NCBI GenBank assembly: GCA_028681335.1
Contig: JAQUIT010000003.1
Span: 62,001 to 126,000 of the forward strand
DNA from: Desulfuromonadaceae bacterium
GTDB taxonomy: Bacteria > Desulfobacterota > Desulfuromonadia > Geobacterales > Pseudopelobacteraceae
Direction of reading: 5' to 3'
DNA length: 64,000 nucleotides
The position numbers and the translations under genes were made by a program. Below the pieces are notes generated by a model that was given only the letters and a program-made list of their open reading frames with translations, searched no databases and had not been told where the DNA came from. This document shows, piece by piece, positions 52,170 to 61,571 of the stretch; the first letter of the stretch is position 1, and each line of letters opens with the position of its first letter.

Positions 52170-52594
52170 GCCAGTTTCTTTCTCATCTCCAGCACATTCC
52201 CGCCATTAGATCGTTTGTATTTTACCGTGTCCATCAGCGATTTGAGAATAAAGACGCCGCGCCCCTTATCTTCCAATGTCTGTGAATTGAAACTGGGAGC
52301 TGGTACGGAGTCCAGATCAAAGCCAACGCCGTTGTCGTAGATGCGGACCAGAAGATTCTTATCGGAGACATTGATCCTGATATGGATCTCTTTGTCTGGA
52401 TCTGCGCGGTTAGCATGTTTGATTGCGTTGACAAGCCCTTCGGTCAGCACAACTGCAAGTTGGCAGGATAATGATTCGCGGAGCTCTTCAGGACAGTCCA
52501 GTTCCTCTGCCACTTTCTCGCCAATCGTGCCAACCATGCGTAAGTGGCGGGTATGACTTGGTATTGTGATGTCAATATCGATGTCGTTTTTCAT
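52166..52594 (-). CDS. RsbW-like serine kinase / anti-sigma regulatory factor
   Basis: A 142-residue GHKL ATPase: N-box LTEGLVNAIKHANRADPD, G1 VRIYDNGVGFDLD, G2 EDKGRGVFILKSLMD. RsbW-type proteins phosphorylate STAS antagonists and bind sigma or other targets in partner switching. It lies directly downstream of the STAS and PP2C genes on the same strand. No sigma factor gene is nearby. Confidence 0.88.
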   Translation of the reverse strand: MKNDIDIDITIPSHTRHLRMVGTIGEKVAEELDCPEELRESLSCQLAVVLTEGLVNAIKHANRADPDKEIHIRINVSDKNLLVRIYDNGVGFDLDSVPAPSFNSQTLEDKGRGVFILKSLMDTVKYKRSNGGNVLEMRKKLA

Positions 52595-52638
52595 GTTATT
52601 CCCGTCACTGTGATCGCTTCCAAGTTTAACTCCAGAAA

Positions 52639-52977
52639 TCAGCTGTAACTTTGTAATGCGTCATCAACTGATGTGAAAATATCAAAAACCCTGTGAAGTC
52701 TGGTCAATTCAAACATGGACTTCACCTGTGATTGCAAGTTCGACAACTTGAGTGTCCCATGAGAGGTCGAGGCGTTTTTATATCCTGAAACCAGTACCCC
52801 TAGACCCGAGCTGTCGATAAATAGAATCTCCTTAAGGTCTATGATCAGGTCTTTTGTGCCGCTATCAAAAAGGTGCCGTAATTTTGCCTTAAGCTCCTCA
52901 GAGTTGTTTGCGTCAAGGCGGTCCTCCTTGATGAAAAGCACGGTAATGCCGTCAGATTGTTCAGTCTTAATATCCAT
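52639..52977 (-). CDS. STAS-domain anti-sigma factor antagonist
   Basis: A 112-residue STAS protein: DGITVLFIKEDRLDANNSEELKAKL, then DLKEILFIDSSGLGVLVSGYKNA, with the phosphorylatable Ser in DSSG. Its phosphorylation state is expected to be set by the RsbW-like kinase (52166) and the PP2C phosphatase (52993), 15 bp upstream on the same strand. Cytoplasmic. Confidence 0.9.
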   Translation of the reverse strand: MDIKTEQSDGITVLFIKEDRLDANNSEELKAKLRHLFDSGTKDLIIDLKEILFIDSSGLGVLVSGYKNASTSHGTLKLSNLQSQVKSMFELTRLHRVFDIFTSVDDALQSYS

Positions 52978-52992
52978 ATAATCCCCATTTGT

Positions 52993-55900
52993 TCAGAGTA
53001 TTTTTACTACAACAAGCGAAATATCATCCTGAAGATTCTGAGAGCCGGTAAACTCGTGAACTTTTGCGTAGAACGAATCAATAATTTCGGTTGCAGGCAG
53101 ATGTGTGCACGTTTTGAGATGGTCGTACACTCCTGATATGTCAAACATGGTACCTTCACTGTTGCACGCCTCTGTCAGGCCGTCTGTGTAGAAAAGAAGG
53201 ATATCACCGTTTGTAAGTTTAACACTGCGCTCTTCAAAAAGGACACTTTTTTTAACCCCCAGTATCAATCCTTCCGTATCCAGTTCCATAGAGAGTGATG
53301 CGTCTCTGCGCTGAAGCAGCGGGTGATTATGGCCTGCGTTTGAATAATTTAGTATACCGGTGTCAGAATTGTATTTTGCATAAAACATGGTGATAAACAG
53401 TTCAGCTCTGGTTAAGTCGTCATGCAACTGGTCGTTGAGGGTCTCAAGGACGGTGCTTGGGGTGCGGCCTGAATTGGCTTCCGACCTTAGCAGTGTACGG
53501 ACCTCCGACATGACCAGTGCCGCACCGACACTATGGCCGGAGACATCGGCGATAACTATGTCGACTACCCGGTCGCTCCTCAGTAAAAAATCATAGTAAT
53601 CTCCTCCGACATGAGCGGCTGAAATGCACCGCCCGGCAATGTCAATGCCGGCTATTATGGGCGCCGAATCGGGCAGAAAAGATTTCTGGATCTGCTGGGC
53701 AATTTCCATGTCACGGGTTATTCTGGCAGTCTGTAGCAGAGCTGCTTCTTTCTGGCTTCGTTCGAGCTGTTTTGCTTCAATTTCATGTACAATTGTGATT
53801 GCCTGGGCCAGCTGACCGGCAAGACTTGACAGCAACTCTATGAATTCTTTGGTAAAGAGGCCGGCTATCGATTTTGAAAACAGCGAAAGTACGGCTATGA
53901 CAGGCTCTCCTTCGCGATAGATCGGAATATGAGCGCAGGAAATAAAGCCCTCAGCCACAGTACGATCAAGAGTCGGGACTGCGTGTTCGTGACGGAGGTC
54001 GTTTATAAAATGGGCTTTTTTATCGCGATAGACCAGATGCAAAAACGGCACATTTTCAAGATACCAGTGCGGCATGTTGGTAGCCTGAAGATCTTCTCCC
54101 TGAATGCTGCTGACTGAAAAAGAGCCAGCCTCGTTCTTCGCAATAATCAGTGCAATGTCAAACCTGAACTCCTTCACCAGCAGCCTGAGCAGGTCATCCA
54201 TAATTATATGCAGGTCCAACGTACGGGTTATGATTTCGGAGGCTCTCAGCCGTACAAAAAGCGATTCGCGGTTTTGGTCAAGATTTGTGCGTACACTGCT
54301 GAAAATGTCGTAAACAGGCTCCATGCTTGAGCCGATATCAGAGAGGAAGTGGTTTACAATGGTTCTGGCTGCTGCACCACCGACTGACCCGGCCAGAGTC
54401 TTTTCGGTAAAACGTTTCAGATCCGGTAGCTCAAATTCGGAAACTGACCCATCTCCTGAAATCTCTCTGCCCCTTGCATATTGGGCCAGCGACTGTCTGG
54501 CCTCCGTTTCACCAATGAACTTACTCATCAGGATGACAAACTGCTCTGTGGTAACCGGTTTTGAAAGCCGTTTTCGCTCGGTACGGCGATGTGATTCATC
54601 ACCCCCGAAAACGCCTATGAATTTATGTGCCTGGTCACGCTCCTGTTCATTCTGGTTTAAGAGTATTGAGCAAATTATGTAGGAGCTGATATTGAAAAGC
54701 ATACTCCAGAAAAGGGAGTGGCTCCATAGATCCATACCGGTAAGGCCGAAGAGTTCAGTTGGTTTAAGCAGTGTAATGCCAAAGGGACCATTTGAAAGCA
54801 GAGTATCCGGAATCCAGCCTGATTTGCTGAAAGAGGGGAGGAGCAGAGTATAGAGCCAGACCATAAAGCCAAGCAGGATACCGCTGATAGCGCCAGCCTT
54901 GTTACCTCGTTTCCAGTAAAGCCCGCCCAGCATGGCCGGCATGAACTGTGCTGCGGCAGAAAATGAGATGAGCCCCATATTGACAAGCGTGTACGAGTCA
55001 CCAATCATCTGGTAGTAAAAATACCCCAGTAGTACGACTAAAACTATTCCGAACCGCTTGAGGTTGATAAGCAAGGTCGGGAACCAGGACCGTGGTGTAC
55101 AACTGACAATAATCGGCATGAAAATGTGGTTCAACAGCATGGTTGAGATGGCGATTGACTCAACCATAACCATGCCTGCTGCCGCTGAAAAACCACCCAG
55201 AAATGCGAGGAGGGCGATACTGCGATATCCTGCTGATTGTGGTAGCGAAAGAACAAAGTAGTCGGCGCCGCTGCTGCTCCCTGTGGTTAAGATGCCGCCG
55301 ATGGCGATCGGCATGACAAATAGATTAATCAGGAACAGGTAGACGGGGAAGAGCCACATCGCGGTAGCTATGTGGCGTTCATCGGAATTTTCAATGACCA
55401 TGACATGAAACTGACGTGGCAGGAGCATGATTGCTCCCATTGAAAGAAACAGAAGCGTAAAAGTTGATATGTAATTGGGATCACTCTTTGAAGTGTTGAA
55501 GGTGAATAGCTGCGAAAACTTTTCAGGGTTTGTTGCCAGGAAACGATCGAATATATCGGTGAAACCATCGAAGAGACCGTAGGTGACAAATAACCCGACC
55601 ACCAGAAGTGCGACCAGCTTAACCATTGACTCAAAGGCGACAGCTGCAATCAGCCCTTCATGCCGTTCTGATGATACAAGTCTTCGCGCTCCGAAAATAA
55701 TGCTGAAAAGCGCCAGCGTCAACGCCAGCATCAGGGCGATCGGAATGGTGGTTGTAGAGCCTATCTTTACAAAAGCGGTGGGGTCTTGCGGGACGCCGCT
55801 GAGCAAAAAGAAACTGGTGGAGACCGCTTTTAACTGCAGGGCAATATAGGGCATGATGCCGAGGAAGGCTATGGTCGTGACCAGTGCGCCAAGCCATGGC

Positions 55901-56241
55901 GACTTGCCGTAGCGTTGACTGAGAAAGTCAGCGATCGAGGTGATATTGTGTTCCTTGCTTATCTTGACGATACGGCGCAGAAGGAAAAGCCAGGAGAATG
56001 CGGTTAATGAGGGGCCAAGGTAAATCATCAGGAAATCAATCCCGGTTGTGGCCGCTTTACCAACGCTGCCAAAGAAGGTCCATGATGTACAGTATACTCC
56101 CAGTGAAAGAGAATAGATGATCGGATTGCTGATTATGCTCCGTCCGGTTTCTTTACGATGGTGTGCGTACCATGCGATAAAAAATATCAGTACGATGTAG
56201 ATAATGGATATGGCAGCCACTGAAGAGACAACACTGTTCAT
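52993..56241 (-). CDS. Sodium:solute symporter-STAC-GAF-PP2C (SpoIIE) fusion
   Basis: A 1082-residue protein. Residues 1-530 form a 13-helix SSS-type transporter (GVYCTSWTFFGSVGKAATTG, then PAMLGGLYWKRGNKAGAISG). Residues about 565-640 are a STAC-like linker (LMSKFIGETEARQSLAQYARG). A GAF domain covers about 680-830 (FDIALIIAKNEAGSF, GFISCAHIPIYREGEPV). The PP2C/SpoIIE domain is at about 870-1082: GGDYYDF, IADVSGHSVGAALVMS, YSNAGHNHPLL, FYTDGLTEA, DDISLVVVKI. SSS-STAC units are best known on CbrA-type histidine kinases; here the output is a phosphatase, expected to dephosphorylate the adjacent STAS protein. Confidence 0.9.
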   Translation of the reverse strand: MNSVVSSVAAISIIYIVLIFFIAWYAHHRKETGRSIISNPIIYSLSLGVYCTSWTFFGSVGKAATTGIDFLMIYLGPSLTAFSWLFLLRRIVKISKEHNITSIADFLSQRYGKSPWLGALVTTIAFLGIMPYIALQLKAVSTSFFLLSGVPQDPTAFVKIGSTTTIPIALMLALTLALFSIIFGARRLVSSERHEGLIAAVAFESMVKLVALLVVGLFVTYGLFDGFTDIFDRFLATNPEKFSQLFTFNTSKSDPNYISTFTLLFLSMGAIMLLPRQFHVMVIENSDERHIATAMWLFPVYLFLINLFVMPIAIGGILTTGSSSGADYFVLSLPQSAGYRSIALLAFLGGFSAAAGMVMVESIAISTMLLNHIFMPIIVSCTPRSWFPTLLINLKRFGIVLVVLLGYFYYQMIGDSYTLVNMGLISFSAAAQFMPAMLGGLYWKRGNKAGAISGILLGFMVWLYTLLLPSFSKSGWIPDTLLSNGPFGITLLKPTELFGLTGMDLWSHSLFWSMLFNISSYIICSILLNQNEQERDQAHKFIGVFGGDESHRRTERKRLSKPVTTEQFVILMSKFIGETEARQSLAQYARGREISGDGSVSEFELPDLKRFTEKTLAGSVGGAAARTIVNHFLSDIGSSMEPVYDIFSSVRTNLDQNRESLFVRLRASEIITRTLDLHIIMDDLLRLLVKEFRFDIALIIAKNEAGSFSVSSIQGEDLQATNMPHWYLENVPFLHLVYRDKKAHFINDLRHEHAVPTLDRTVAEGFISCAHIPIYREGEPVIAVLSLFSKSIAGLFTKEFIELLSSLAGQLAQAITIVHEIEAKQLERSQKEAALLQTARITRDMEIAQQIQKSFLPDSAPIIAGIDIAGRCISAAHVGGDYYDFLLRSDRVVDIVIADVSGHSVGAALVMSEVRTLLRSEANSGRTPSTVLETLNDQLHDDLTRAELFITMFYAKYNSDTGILNYSNAGHNHPLLQRRDASLSMELDTEGLILGVKKSVLFEERSVKLTNGDILLFYTDGLTEACNSEGTMFDISGVYDHLKTCTHLPATEIIDSFYAKVHEFTGSQNLQDDISLVVVKIL

Positions 56242-56492
56242 ATTTTGTTCTTCTCATCGGTAGATTTACTTTCATTACGATTGGCCAGCATAAAAAGGTA
56301 GATGACAATAATGGAAATTATCCATCCCGCGGTGAAATATAAAAACAGTAACGGCAGGCCAAACAGAAGCACCGGCTTGTTAAAAATATGCAAAAATGGA
56401 AATGTCATCATGATAATGCCGAGAATGAAGAAAATTAACCATGACTCCCGTAGTTGCATGCGATGGGTAATTTGAATGAGAAGTCGCCTCAT
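56238..56492 (-). CDS. Small membrane protein paired with the symporter fusion
   Basis: An 84-residue protein with two helices (ESWLIFFILGIIMMTFPFLHIF and LLFGLPLLFLYFTAGWIISIIVIYLFML). Its layout resembles the short partner proteins encoded beside SSS-type transporters. It overlaps the fusion gene by 4 nt downstream and the kinase gene by 4 nt upstream, so all three are co-translated. The accessory-subunit role is inferred. Confidence 0.75.
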   Translation of the reverse strand: MRRLLIQITHRMQLRESWLIFFILGIIMMTFPFLHIFNKPVLLFGLPLLFLYFTAGWIISIIVIYLFMLANRNESKSTDEKNKI

Positions 56493-58069
56493 GATCGGAA
56501 CATCCTCTTGTAAATAGCATCTACAGCTTGTTCTGACGACAAGCGTGTTGAGACCGGAATGATTTCGCCTTCAGAGCCGTTTGGGGGCTCAAAAACTATT
56601 TCCTGCTCGTTCAGCAGTTCAACCCTTCCATCGGAAACAGACGTGCCAGATTGAGCCCGCTTATGCAATCTTCGTCGCTGCTCATCCGGATCGCACTGTA
56701 CGAATAAAATGACAAAATGTGCGTTACGGGAGGCCGCCAATCGTGCAAATCCGGCTCGAGCGGCGGCTGTACCAAAGCATGCGTCAATCAACACGGAATG
56801 TCCCAAGGCAAGTTCACTTGTGGCCAAATATTCCAGCTGATGGTAGGTCCTTTGGCTCATCTCTTTCGAGTAGAGCTCAACTCCAAACGGAACTTGAACC
56901 GATAAGTCGGTTTGCAAGCCTGCCAGCTGTTTGCGCACGATATCCGAGCTGTAGACCGAAAGTCCAAGCTCAAATGCAAGCTGATGAGCAAGGGTGCTCT
57001 TGCCGCATCCCATTGTGCCGCAGGTTATAAACAGGGTAGGGGAGAGCCGGTCTCTCAAGCAGTACCCCTGCGCCAGGCGGAAGTACCTGATAGCTCGTTT
57101 TTGTGCGGCATCCCGCTCCTCCAAAGCAATACCGGCATCCTGGAGTTGCAGGGATTCAACCTTGCCGCGCACGAAGGCGCGATACACCTTGTAGAAGGTG
57201 ACCAGCTGTGCAAGACCGGTATCGCCTGACACAGTAATATAGGTTGCAAGCGCCGCATCAGCCAGATCAGGGCGACGGTGGAAATCAAGATCCATAAGAA
57301 AAAATGCGATATCTGCCGCCGTATCGGAGTAACGAAAGCGTTCATTGAACTCAATGCAGTCGAAGATATAAGCGGTGTTGTTAAACAGGCAGATGTTTCC
57401 AAGGTGAATATCGCCATCGCATTCTCTGATATAGCCATTTTCAATGCGCCCGGTAAAAAGAGCAGCATGAGAATTGATAAAGTCATCTACGTAGCTACTG
57501 ATGGTTTTGCTGACATGCGGAGGTAGAGTTGAGTTGCGGAATGGTAGCGACTGTTCGAAATTTTCCCGCCAGTTTGACTGGATCAGGTCTAGAGAGCCGA
57601 ATGCTGAAATGTATGGTGAAGTGGCGGCGTTGGCGTGAAAATCAGCTATTGTGCGCGCCACAATAAGTATTTCATCCCGCGAAATTTCTCCGCTGTCAAC
57701 GAGTATGTCCAGCATTCTGTCGGCGGGAAGCCGCTTCATCATGACTGCATACTCAAGCACATTACCATTGCCGACAAAAGATGCACCTGAATCGGTTTCA
57801 TGAAGTTCAATCACCTGTTCATACATATCCGGGCAGAGGCGCTTATTCAGACGAATCTCCTCGTGGCAGTAGAAACGGCGTAGATCAAGTGTTGAAAAAT
57901 CCAGAAAACCAAAGTTTACCGGCTTCTTGAGTTTGAAAACATGTGACTCGGTGAGAAATAGCCAGGAAACATGCGTTTGAAGCAGCTCAACGGTTCGTGT
58001 CTTAACCGGGTATGCCGCCGGGTTTCTCAGTGATTGCAGAATATGTGCAGTTATGGCAGATACAGGCAT
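56489..58069 (-). CDS. Bifunctional APH-like phosphotransferase / P-loop kinase
   Basis: A 526-residue protein. I place the start at 58069 (MPVSAITAHILQSL), which gives the usual family length, though no ribosome site is clear and the frame is open further upstream. Residues about 20-330 are an aminoglycoside-phosphotransferase-like domain: WLFLTESHVFKLKKPVNFGFLDFS, ECDGDIHLGNICLFN, IFDCIEFNERFRYSD. Residues about 350-526 are a P-loop kinase with GTMGCGKSTLAHQL. The fused form is common in proteobacteria; substrates are unknown. Confidence 0.85.
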   Translation of the reverse strand: MPVSAITAHILQSLRNPAAYPVKTRTVELLQTHVSWLFLTESHVFKLKKPVNFGFLDFSTLDLRRFYCHEEIRLNKRLCPDMYEQVIELHETDSGASFVGNGNVLEYAVMMKRLPADRMLDILVDSGEISRDEILIVARTIADFHANAATSPYISAFGSLDLIQSNWRENFEQSLPFRNSTLPPHVSKTISSYVDDFINSHAALFTGRIENGYIRECDGDIHLGNICLFNNTAYIFDCIEFNERFRYSDTAADIAFFLMDLDFHRRPDLADAALATYITVSGDTGLAQLVTFYKVYRAFVRGKVESLQLQDAGIALEERDAAQKRAIRYFRLAQGYCLRDRLSPTLFITCGTMGCGKSTLAHQLAFELGLSVYSSDIVRKQLAGLQTDLSVQVPFGVELYSKEMSQRTYHQLEYLATSELALGHSVLIDACFGTAAARAGFARLAASRNAHFVILFVQCDPDEQRRRLHKRAQSGTSVSDGRVELLNEQEIVFEPPNGSEGEIIPVSTRLSSEQAVDAIYKRMFRS

Positions 58070-58227
58070 GCGTGTAGCATACCATAAATGGGCACAACCA
58101 CAAGTCAGTAAGCCCGCGTAATCAGGATAATTACTTTGCATGAAACTGTTTTTAGCCGGTTTCAATAGATATGATGATTGGGAATGCAGAAACATTGAAG
58201 CAGGAAACAAACGGAGGGCAATTGATA

Positions 58228-58266
58228 AATAAAGAGCCCGCATGATTTAAATGCGGGCTCTTTATT
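58228..58266 (-). terminator. Rho-independent terminator after rplI
   Basis: aataaagagcccgcat / atgcgggctctttatt around a 7-nt loop. It ends the rpsF-rpsR-DUF2232-rplI operon. Confidence 0.88.
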
Positions 58267-58280
58267 AAATTACGTACTGA

Positions 58281-58724
58281 TTATGCAGCAGCGACAGTAA
58301 CCTTCAATGTAGCTGATACTTCTGGATGAATCTTCACAACTACAGAAAATTCACCGATGTGCTTGATGGCGTCAGCAAGAACAATGCTCTTGCGATCAAT
58401 ATCAAAGCCATTAGTTTTCAGGAAGGCAGCGATTTCCATGTTGGTGACTGCACCGAACAGTTTACCCTCTTCGCCTGCTTTGTGTGAGAGAACAATAGAT
58501 AATGCTTCGAGTTTTGCTACAAGACTCTTTGCGGAATCAAGGGCTTTGTTTTTCTTGTAAGCCATCTGACGTTTTGTATGTTCAAGCGCCTTGGCGTTGC
58601 CTTCTGTGGCAACAACCGCAAGCTTTTTAGGGAGCAGGTAGTTACGTGCGTAGCCTGGTGCTACCTTTACAACGTCACCAATGTGACCCAATGTTTCAAT
58701 GTTTTCATTCAGAATAACTTTCAT
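58281..58724 (-). CDS. rplI: 50S ribosomal protein L9
   Basis: A 147-residue protein of normal length. The start at 58724 follows cgaaaggagaaaag. N-terminal domain MKVILNENIETLGHIGDVVKVAPGYARNYLLPKKLAV is diagnostic; the helical connector and C-terminal RNA-binding domain (GKLFGAVTNMEIAAFL) follow. Last gene of the operon. Confidence 0.97.
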   Translation of the reverse strand: MKVILNENIETLGHIGDVVKVAPGYARNYLLPKKLAVVATEGNAKALEHTKRQMAYKKNKALDSAKSLVAKLEALSIVLSHKAGEEGKLFGAVTNMEIAAFLKTNGFDIDRKSIVLADAIKHIGEFSVVVKIHPEVSATLKVTVAAA

Positions 58725-58752
58725 CTTTTCTCCTTTCGAGCCTGTCAAGTAT

Positions 58753-59715
58753 TTACAGGTTTTCCTGTGTTTTTGGGGTTCTGAAATCAACCCAGAGGTC
58801 AAATAATCCAATGCCGGCAATAAGTGCCAGTAGGTACGGCTGAATGATCAGTACTGTGTACAAAAGTATTCGCACAAAAACCGGAATCGAATGTTTTGTA
58901 ATCAGTGCCGTGATAACTGCCATGCCCTGAAAAAAATAGAGCATAGTGATAAGTAACAGAATATTTAGTGCTGTAGTTGTTGCCGAAGAGGCTGGCAGCA
59001 ACAGTAAAAAACCTGCTGCAATAAGAACCCAAACAAGCAGTTCTGGATTTCTGAAACTGCTGAAGTCGCCAATAGAAACTTTCACAGCTGTTTTAGCAGT
59101 AGTCCTTTTTAACAGGACAAGATTAAAGGCTGCAATAACAGTCAGCATTGACGTTGCAATGGCCGGGTAAAGACGCTGGAGCATATCAGCCGCTGTGTTC
59201 ATCGAACTTTTGATGACCTCAAGATCTTCGCCCGTTACGCCACCTTTTTCATACATGATAACCGCCTGCTTCAGGCTATCTGAAATCTCCGCAGAAATTA
59301 GCTGCTGCAGATTGACTCCGGAAATAGTTCCGTAGGCGATGAAGCCGGCTGAAAAAATGAGCACATTGGCTGCTGTAGTCCAGAAAATTGCCCTGCTACC
59401 ACTGACACCACGTAGCAGAAGTTCCGGCATCAACAAACCGATCATTCCACACATGCCGAGGTACAGGCACCCTGCCAAAATTCCGAACAGGGCTGTTACA
59501 GCGGTAGCTGTGCCGAACATAACAATCAGTGCCGGAATCCGGCCATGAATCAAGCGGTTATATGCGGCAGGAAATGGAGCCAGTATCCCGGAAAAAATAC
59601 CGATAGGTGGTATTGCCAGATATGCCGCAAATAAAACAAATGAACCGACCACACCAAGCAAAGACGATTTTATACGTAGTTGCAGGTTGTGGTCGGTTGG
59701 TGATCTCTGATTCAT
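58753..59715 (-). CDS. DUF2232 (YybS-like) membrane protein
   Basis: A 320-residue protein with about eight hydrophobic segments (SLLGVVGSFVLFAAYLAI, LIVMFGTATAVTALFGILAGCLYLGM, LLVWVLIAAGFLLLLPASS). DUF2232 proteins commonly sit between rpsR and rplI in this group of bacteria. Function unknown. The ending VDFRTPKTQENL is cytoplasmic-like. Confidence 0.85.
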   Translation of the reverse strand: MNQRSPTDHNLQLRIKSSLLGVVGSFVLFAAYLAIPPIGIFSGILAPFPAAYNRLIHGRIPALIVMFGTATAVTALFGILAGCLYLGMCGMIGLLMPELLLRGVSGSRAIFWTTAANVLIFSAGFIAYGTISGVNLQQLISAEISDSLKQAVIMYEKGGVTGEDLEVIKSSMNTAADMLQRLYPAIATSMLTVIAAFNLVLLKRTTAKTAVKVSIGDFSSFRNPELLVWVLIAAGFLLLLPASSATTTALNILLLITMLYFFQGMAVITALITKHSIPVFVRILLYTVLIIQPYLLALIAGIGLFDLWVDFRTPKTQENL

Positions 59716-59725
59716 TCAGCTAATA

Positions 59726-60082
59726 TCAGCTGACTGCGTGATTGGCTGCAATCGGCAGAAGTGCGATGTTTCTTGCGCGCTTGATCGCCTCAGTAATGTG
59801 GCGCTGATGAGCTGCACAGTTTCCGGAGATTCTGCGAGGAACAATCTTGCCACGCTCGGTAATGAAAAAACGAAGTGTACGTGGCTCTTTGTAGTCTATG
59901 GTAAGGTTTTTCTCAGCGCAAAAACGGCATACTTTACGGCGCTGGAAAGGGCGTCTCTTGCGTGGACCACCCTGTCCACCAGGGCCTCCTGCTGGACGCT
60001 GTCCAGGCCCGCCTGCAGGACGCTGGCCGGCACTGGCTGGACGCTGATACGTTGAAGTTGTAGCTGGTCTTTCGTCACTCAT
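59726..60082 (-). CDS. rpsR: 30S ribosomal protein S18 with Gly/Pro-rich N-terminal extension
   Basis: A 118-residue protein. The conserved S18 part starts near residue 40 ([26 protein letters not shown]) and ends [14 protein letters not shown]. The first roughly 39 residues add repeats of QRPAGGPG, much longer than in most S18 proteins (75-90 residues). CRFC is a zinc-type pair. The ribosome site is ctggaggagatatact. Between rpsF and the DUF2232 gene. Confidence 0.95.
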   Translation of the reverse strand: MSDERPATTSTYQRPASAGQRPAGGPGQRPAGGPGGQGGPRKRRPFQRRKVCRFCAEKNLTIDYKEPRTLRFFITERGKIVPRRISGNCAAHQRHITEAIKRARNIALLPIAANHAVS

Positions 60083-60103
60083 GAGTATATCTCCTCCAGG
60101 AAA

Positions 60104-60490
60104 TTATTCGGCTGCTTCTTCAGCGGCTGGCGTTTCTTCCACTGTCTCTTCAGTTACTGCTTCCGGCACATCGACTTTCTTCTCAGGTGCAATACGCTCT
60201 GGGACGTTGGTGATGTTTACGCTCTGGTAACGCAGTACCTTGTCGTCAAGTCTCAGACGACGCTCGAGTTCAGCGATAAGAGCACTGTCTCCATCAAAAC
60301 GGAGATAGTAATAACGACCTCTTGCAGACTTCTTGATTGGGTAGGCCAGTTTCCTGATACCCCAGTCGTCCATCCTGAAACACTCGCCTTTGTACGTCGA
60401 AATGACGTCTTGCGCCTTTGCGGTGACTGACTTGATGTCGTCTTCGCTCAGTTCAGGCTGGAGGATGAAAATTGTTTCGTACTTCCTCAT
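60104..60490 (-). CDS. rpsF: 30S ribosomal protein S6
   Basis: A 128-residue protein. The start at 60490 follows gaggaggattatcaac. Core MRKYETIFILQPELSEDDIKS, DDWGIRKLAYPIKKSARGRYYYLRFDG, LDDKVLRYQSVNI. The tail is acidic (EETVEETPAAEEAAE). First gene of the rpsF-rpsR-DUF2232-rplI operon. Confidence 0.96.
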   Translation of the reverse strand: MRKYETIFILQPELSEDDIKSVTAKAQDVISTYKGECFRMDDWGIRKLAYPIKKSARGRYYYLRFDGDSALIAELERRLRLDDKVLRYQSVNITNVPERIAPEKKVDVPEAVTEETVEETPAAEEAAE

Positions 60491-60620
60491 GTTGATAATC
60501 CTCCTCACGGATTCGAGCCCCGGTCCTAGCCGGAACAAGGAGATTTCGGCAAAAATGCCGTCTTTAAAAGAACAATCCTTCTACTATGTATTTGAATAAA
60601 GTGCAACAAAATCTTTGTGA

Positions 60621-61499
60621 TTACGCTTTGTGACAGAGATATTTTTTTATCAGCTCCACCGGATGGTAGGATAATTTTGCACTACGAAGCCCCATGTCAC
60701 CCAGATCCTGCTCACGGTTGACATAGGTGCATTCTTGAAACAGCATTCTCGCAAACTCACGGTTTACCATTTGATTTAAGCCTTCCATAAACGGATCCGC
60801 CTTTTCAAAATGACACACAGCGGTATCCCGGTTGAGACGCTCGCCAAGCGCAAAAGCGGCGACGGAGCTGTTCACGATAACGACGACACCCTCAAGACCA
60901 AGGGCTTCACTTGACTTCAGCGCCTCGGAAGCTGCTTCCATCTCCATAGAAAGGGAACTTCCTGCTCCATCCATGGAGCTATCCAGCCATTTGTTCAAAA
61001 CGTTCAGGCAGCCATCAATATGCTCTCTGGAAAAACGGCTAACGGTGTATTCATGGCGGTTTGTGAAATAGCTGACCCGGTTTTTCTTCTTGTGGAAGCG
61101 GCTTCCCGGTAGCATTGCAAGTTCTTCACGCAGGTAGAGATAGTCGTGTGAGTCGCGCAGTTCGGTGCATTGTATTTCTTTGACGCCGAGGTGTTTTTGT
61201 ACGAAGAGGTCGTCAGCACCATAGAGGCTCTGACCGTCTGCAAGCATGATTTTTAGAGCTTTCGGGATATCTCCGCCGAGCGGTGGCAGGAAGTATCTCG
61301 TCCCCGTATAGCCCTTGCCGTGCACGACAAGTGCATTCTCTAGAGTGGAAAGCCGATAATCGTGAGCATTTCGGAAAAGGTATAAACCGGCAAAAGTAAG
61401 CTCTGAAATGCGTGGTTGAACGTCAGAACAGAGCAGGTCCAGAAGCGGTTTGTCCGCCATAGTAAGCGCTCGTGACTTTGGATAGTGAGGAATTTCCAT
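60621..61499 (-). CDS. DUF2156 family protein (LPG synthase C-terminal-like)
   Basis: A 292-residue protein. The start at 61499 (MEIPHYPKSRALTMADKPLLD) fits the family. GNAT-like fold typical of DUF2156 and MprF C-terminal domains: FAGLYLFRNAHDYRLS, KKKNRVSYFTNRHEYTVS, VYVNREQDLGDMGLRSAKLSYHP. These transfer amino acids or acyl groups from aminoacyl-tRNA to lipids or peptides in some members. The start is divergent from the aminotransferase gene, with about 70 bp between. Confidence 0.85.
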   Translation of the reverse strand: MEIPHYPKSRALTMADKPLLDLLCSDVQPRISELTFAGLYLFRNAHDYRLSTLENALVVHGKGYTGTRYFLPPLGGDIPKALKIMLADGQSLYGADDLFVQKHLGVKEIQCTELRDSHDYLYLREELAMLPGSRFHKKKNRVSYFTNRHEYTVSRFSREHIDGCLNVLNKWLDSSMDGAGSSLSMEMEAASEALKSSEALGLEGVVVIVNSSVAAFALGERLNRDTAVCHFEKADPFMEGLNQMVNREFARMLFQECTYVNREQDLGDMGLRSAKLSYHPVELIKKYLCHKA

Positions 61500-61571
61500 T
61501 TGAGTTATCCGTGATTTGCTGTATTTTGCCAAGCATTCTATCAGAAAAATTATCAATGGAGGGAAGTTGTA

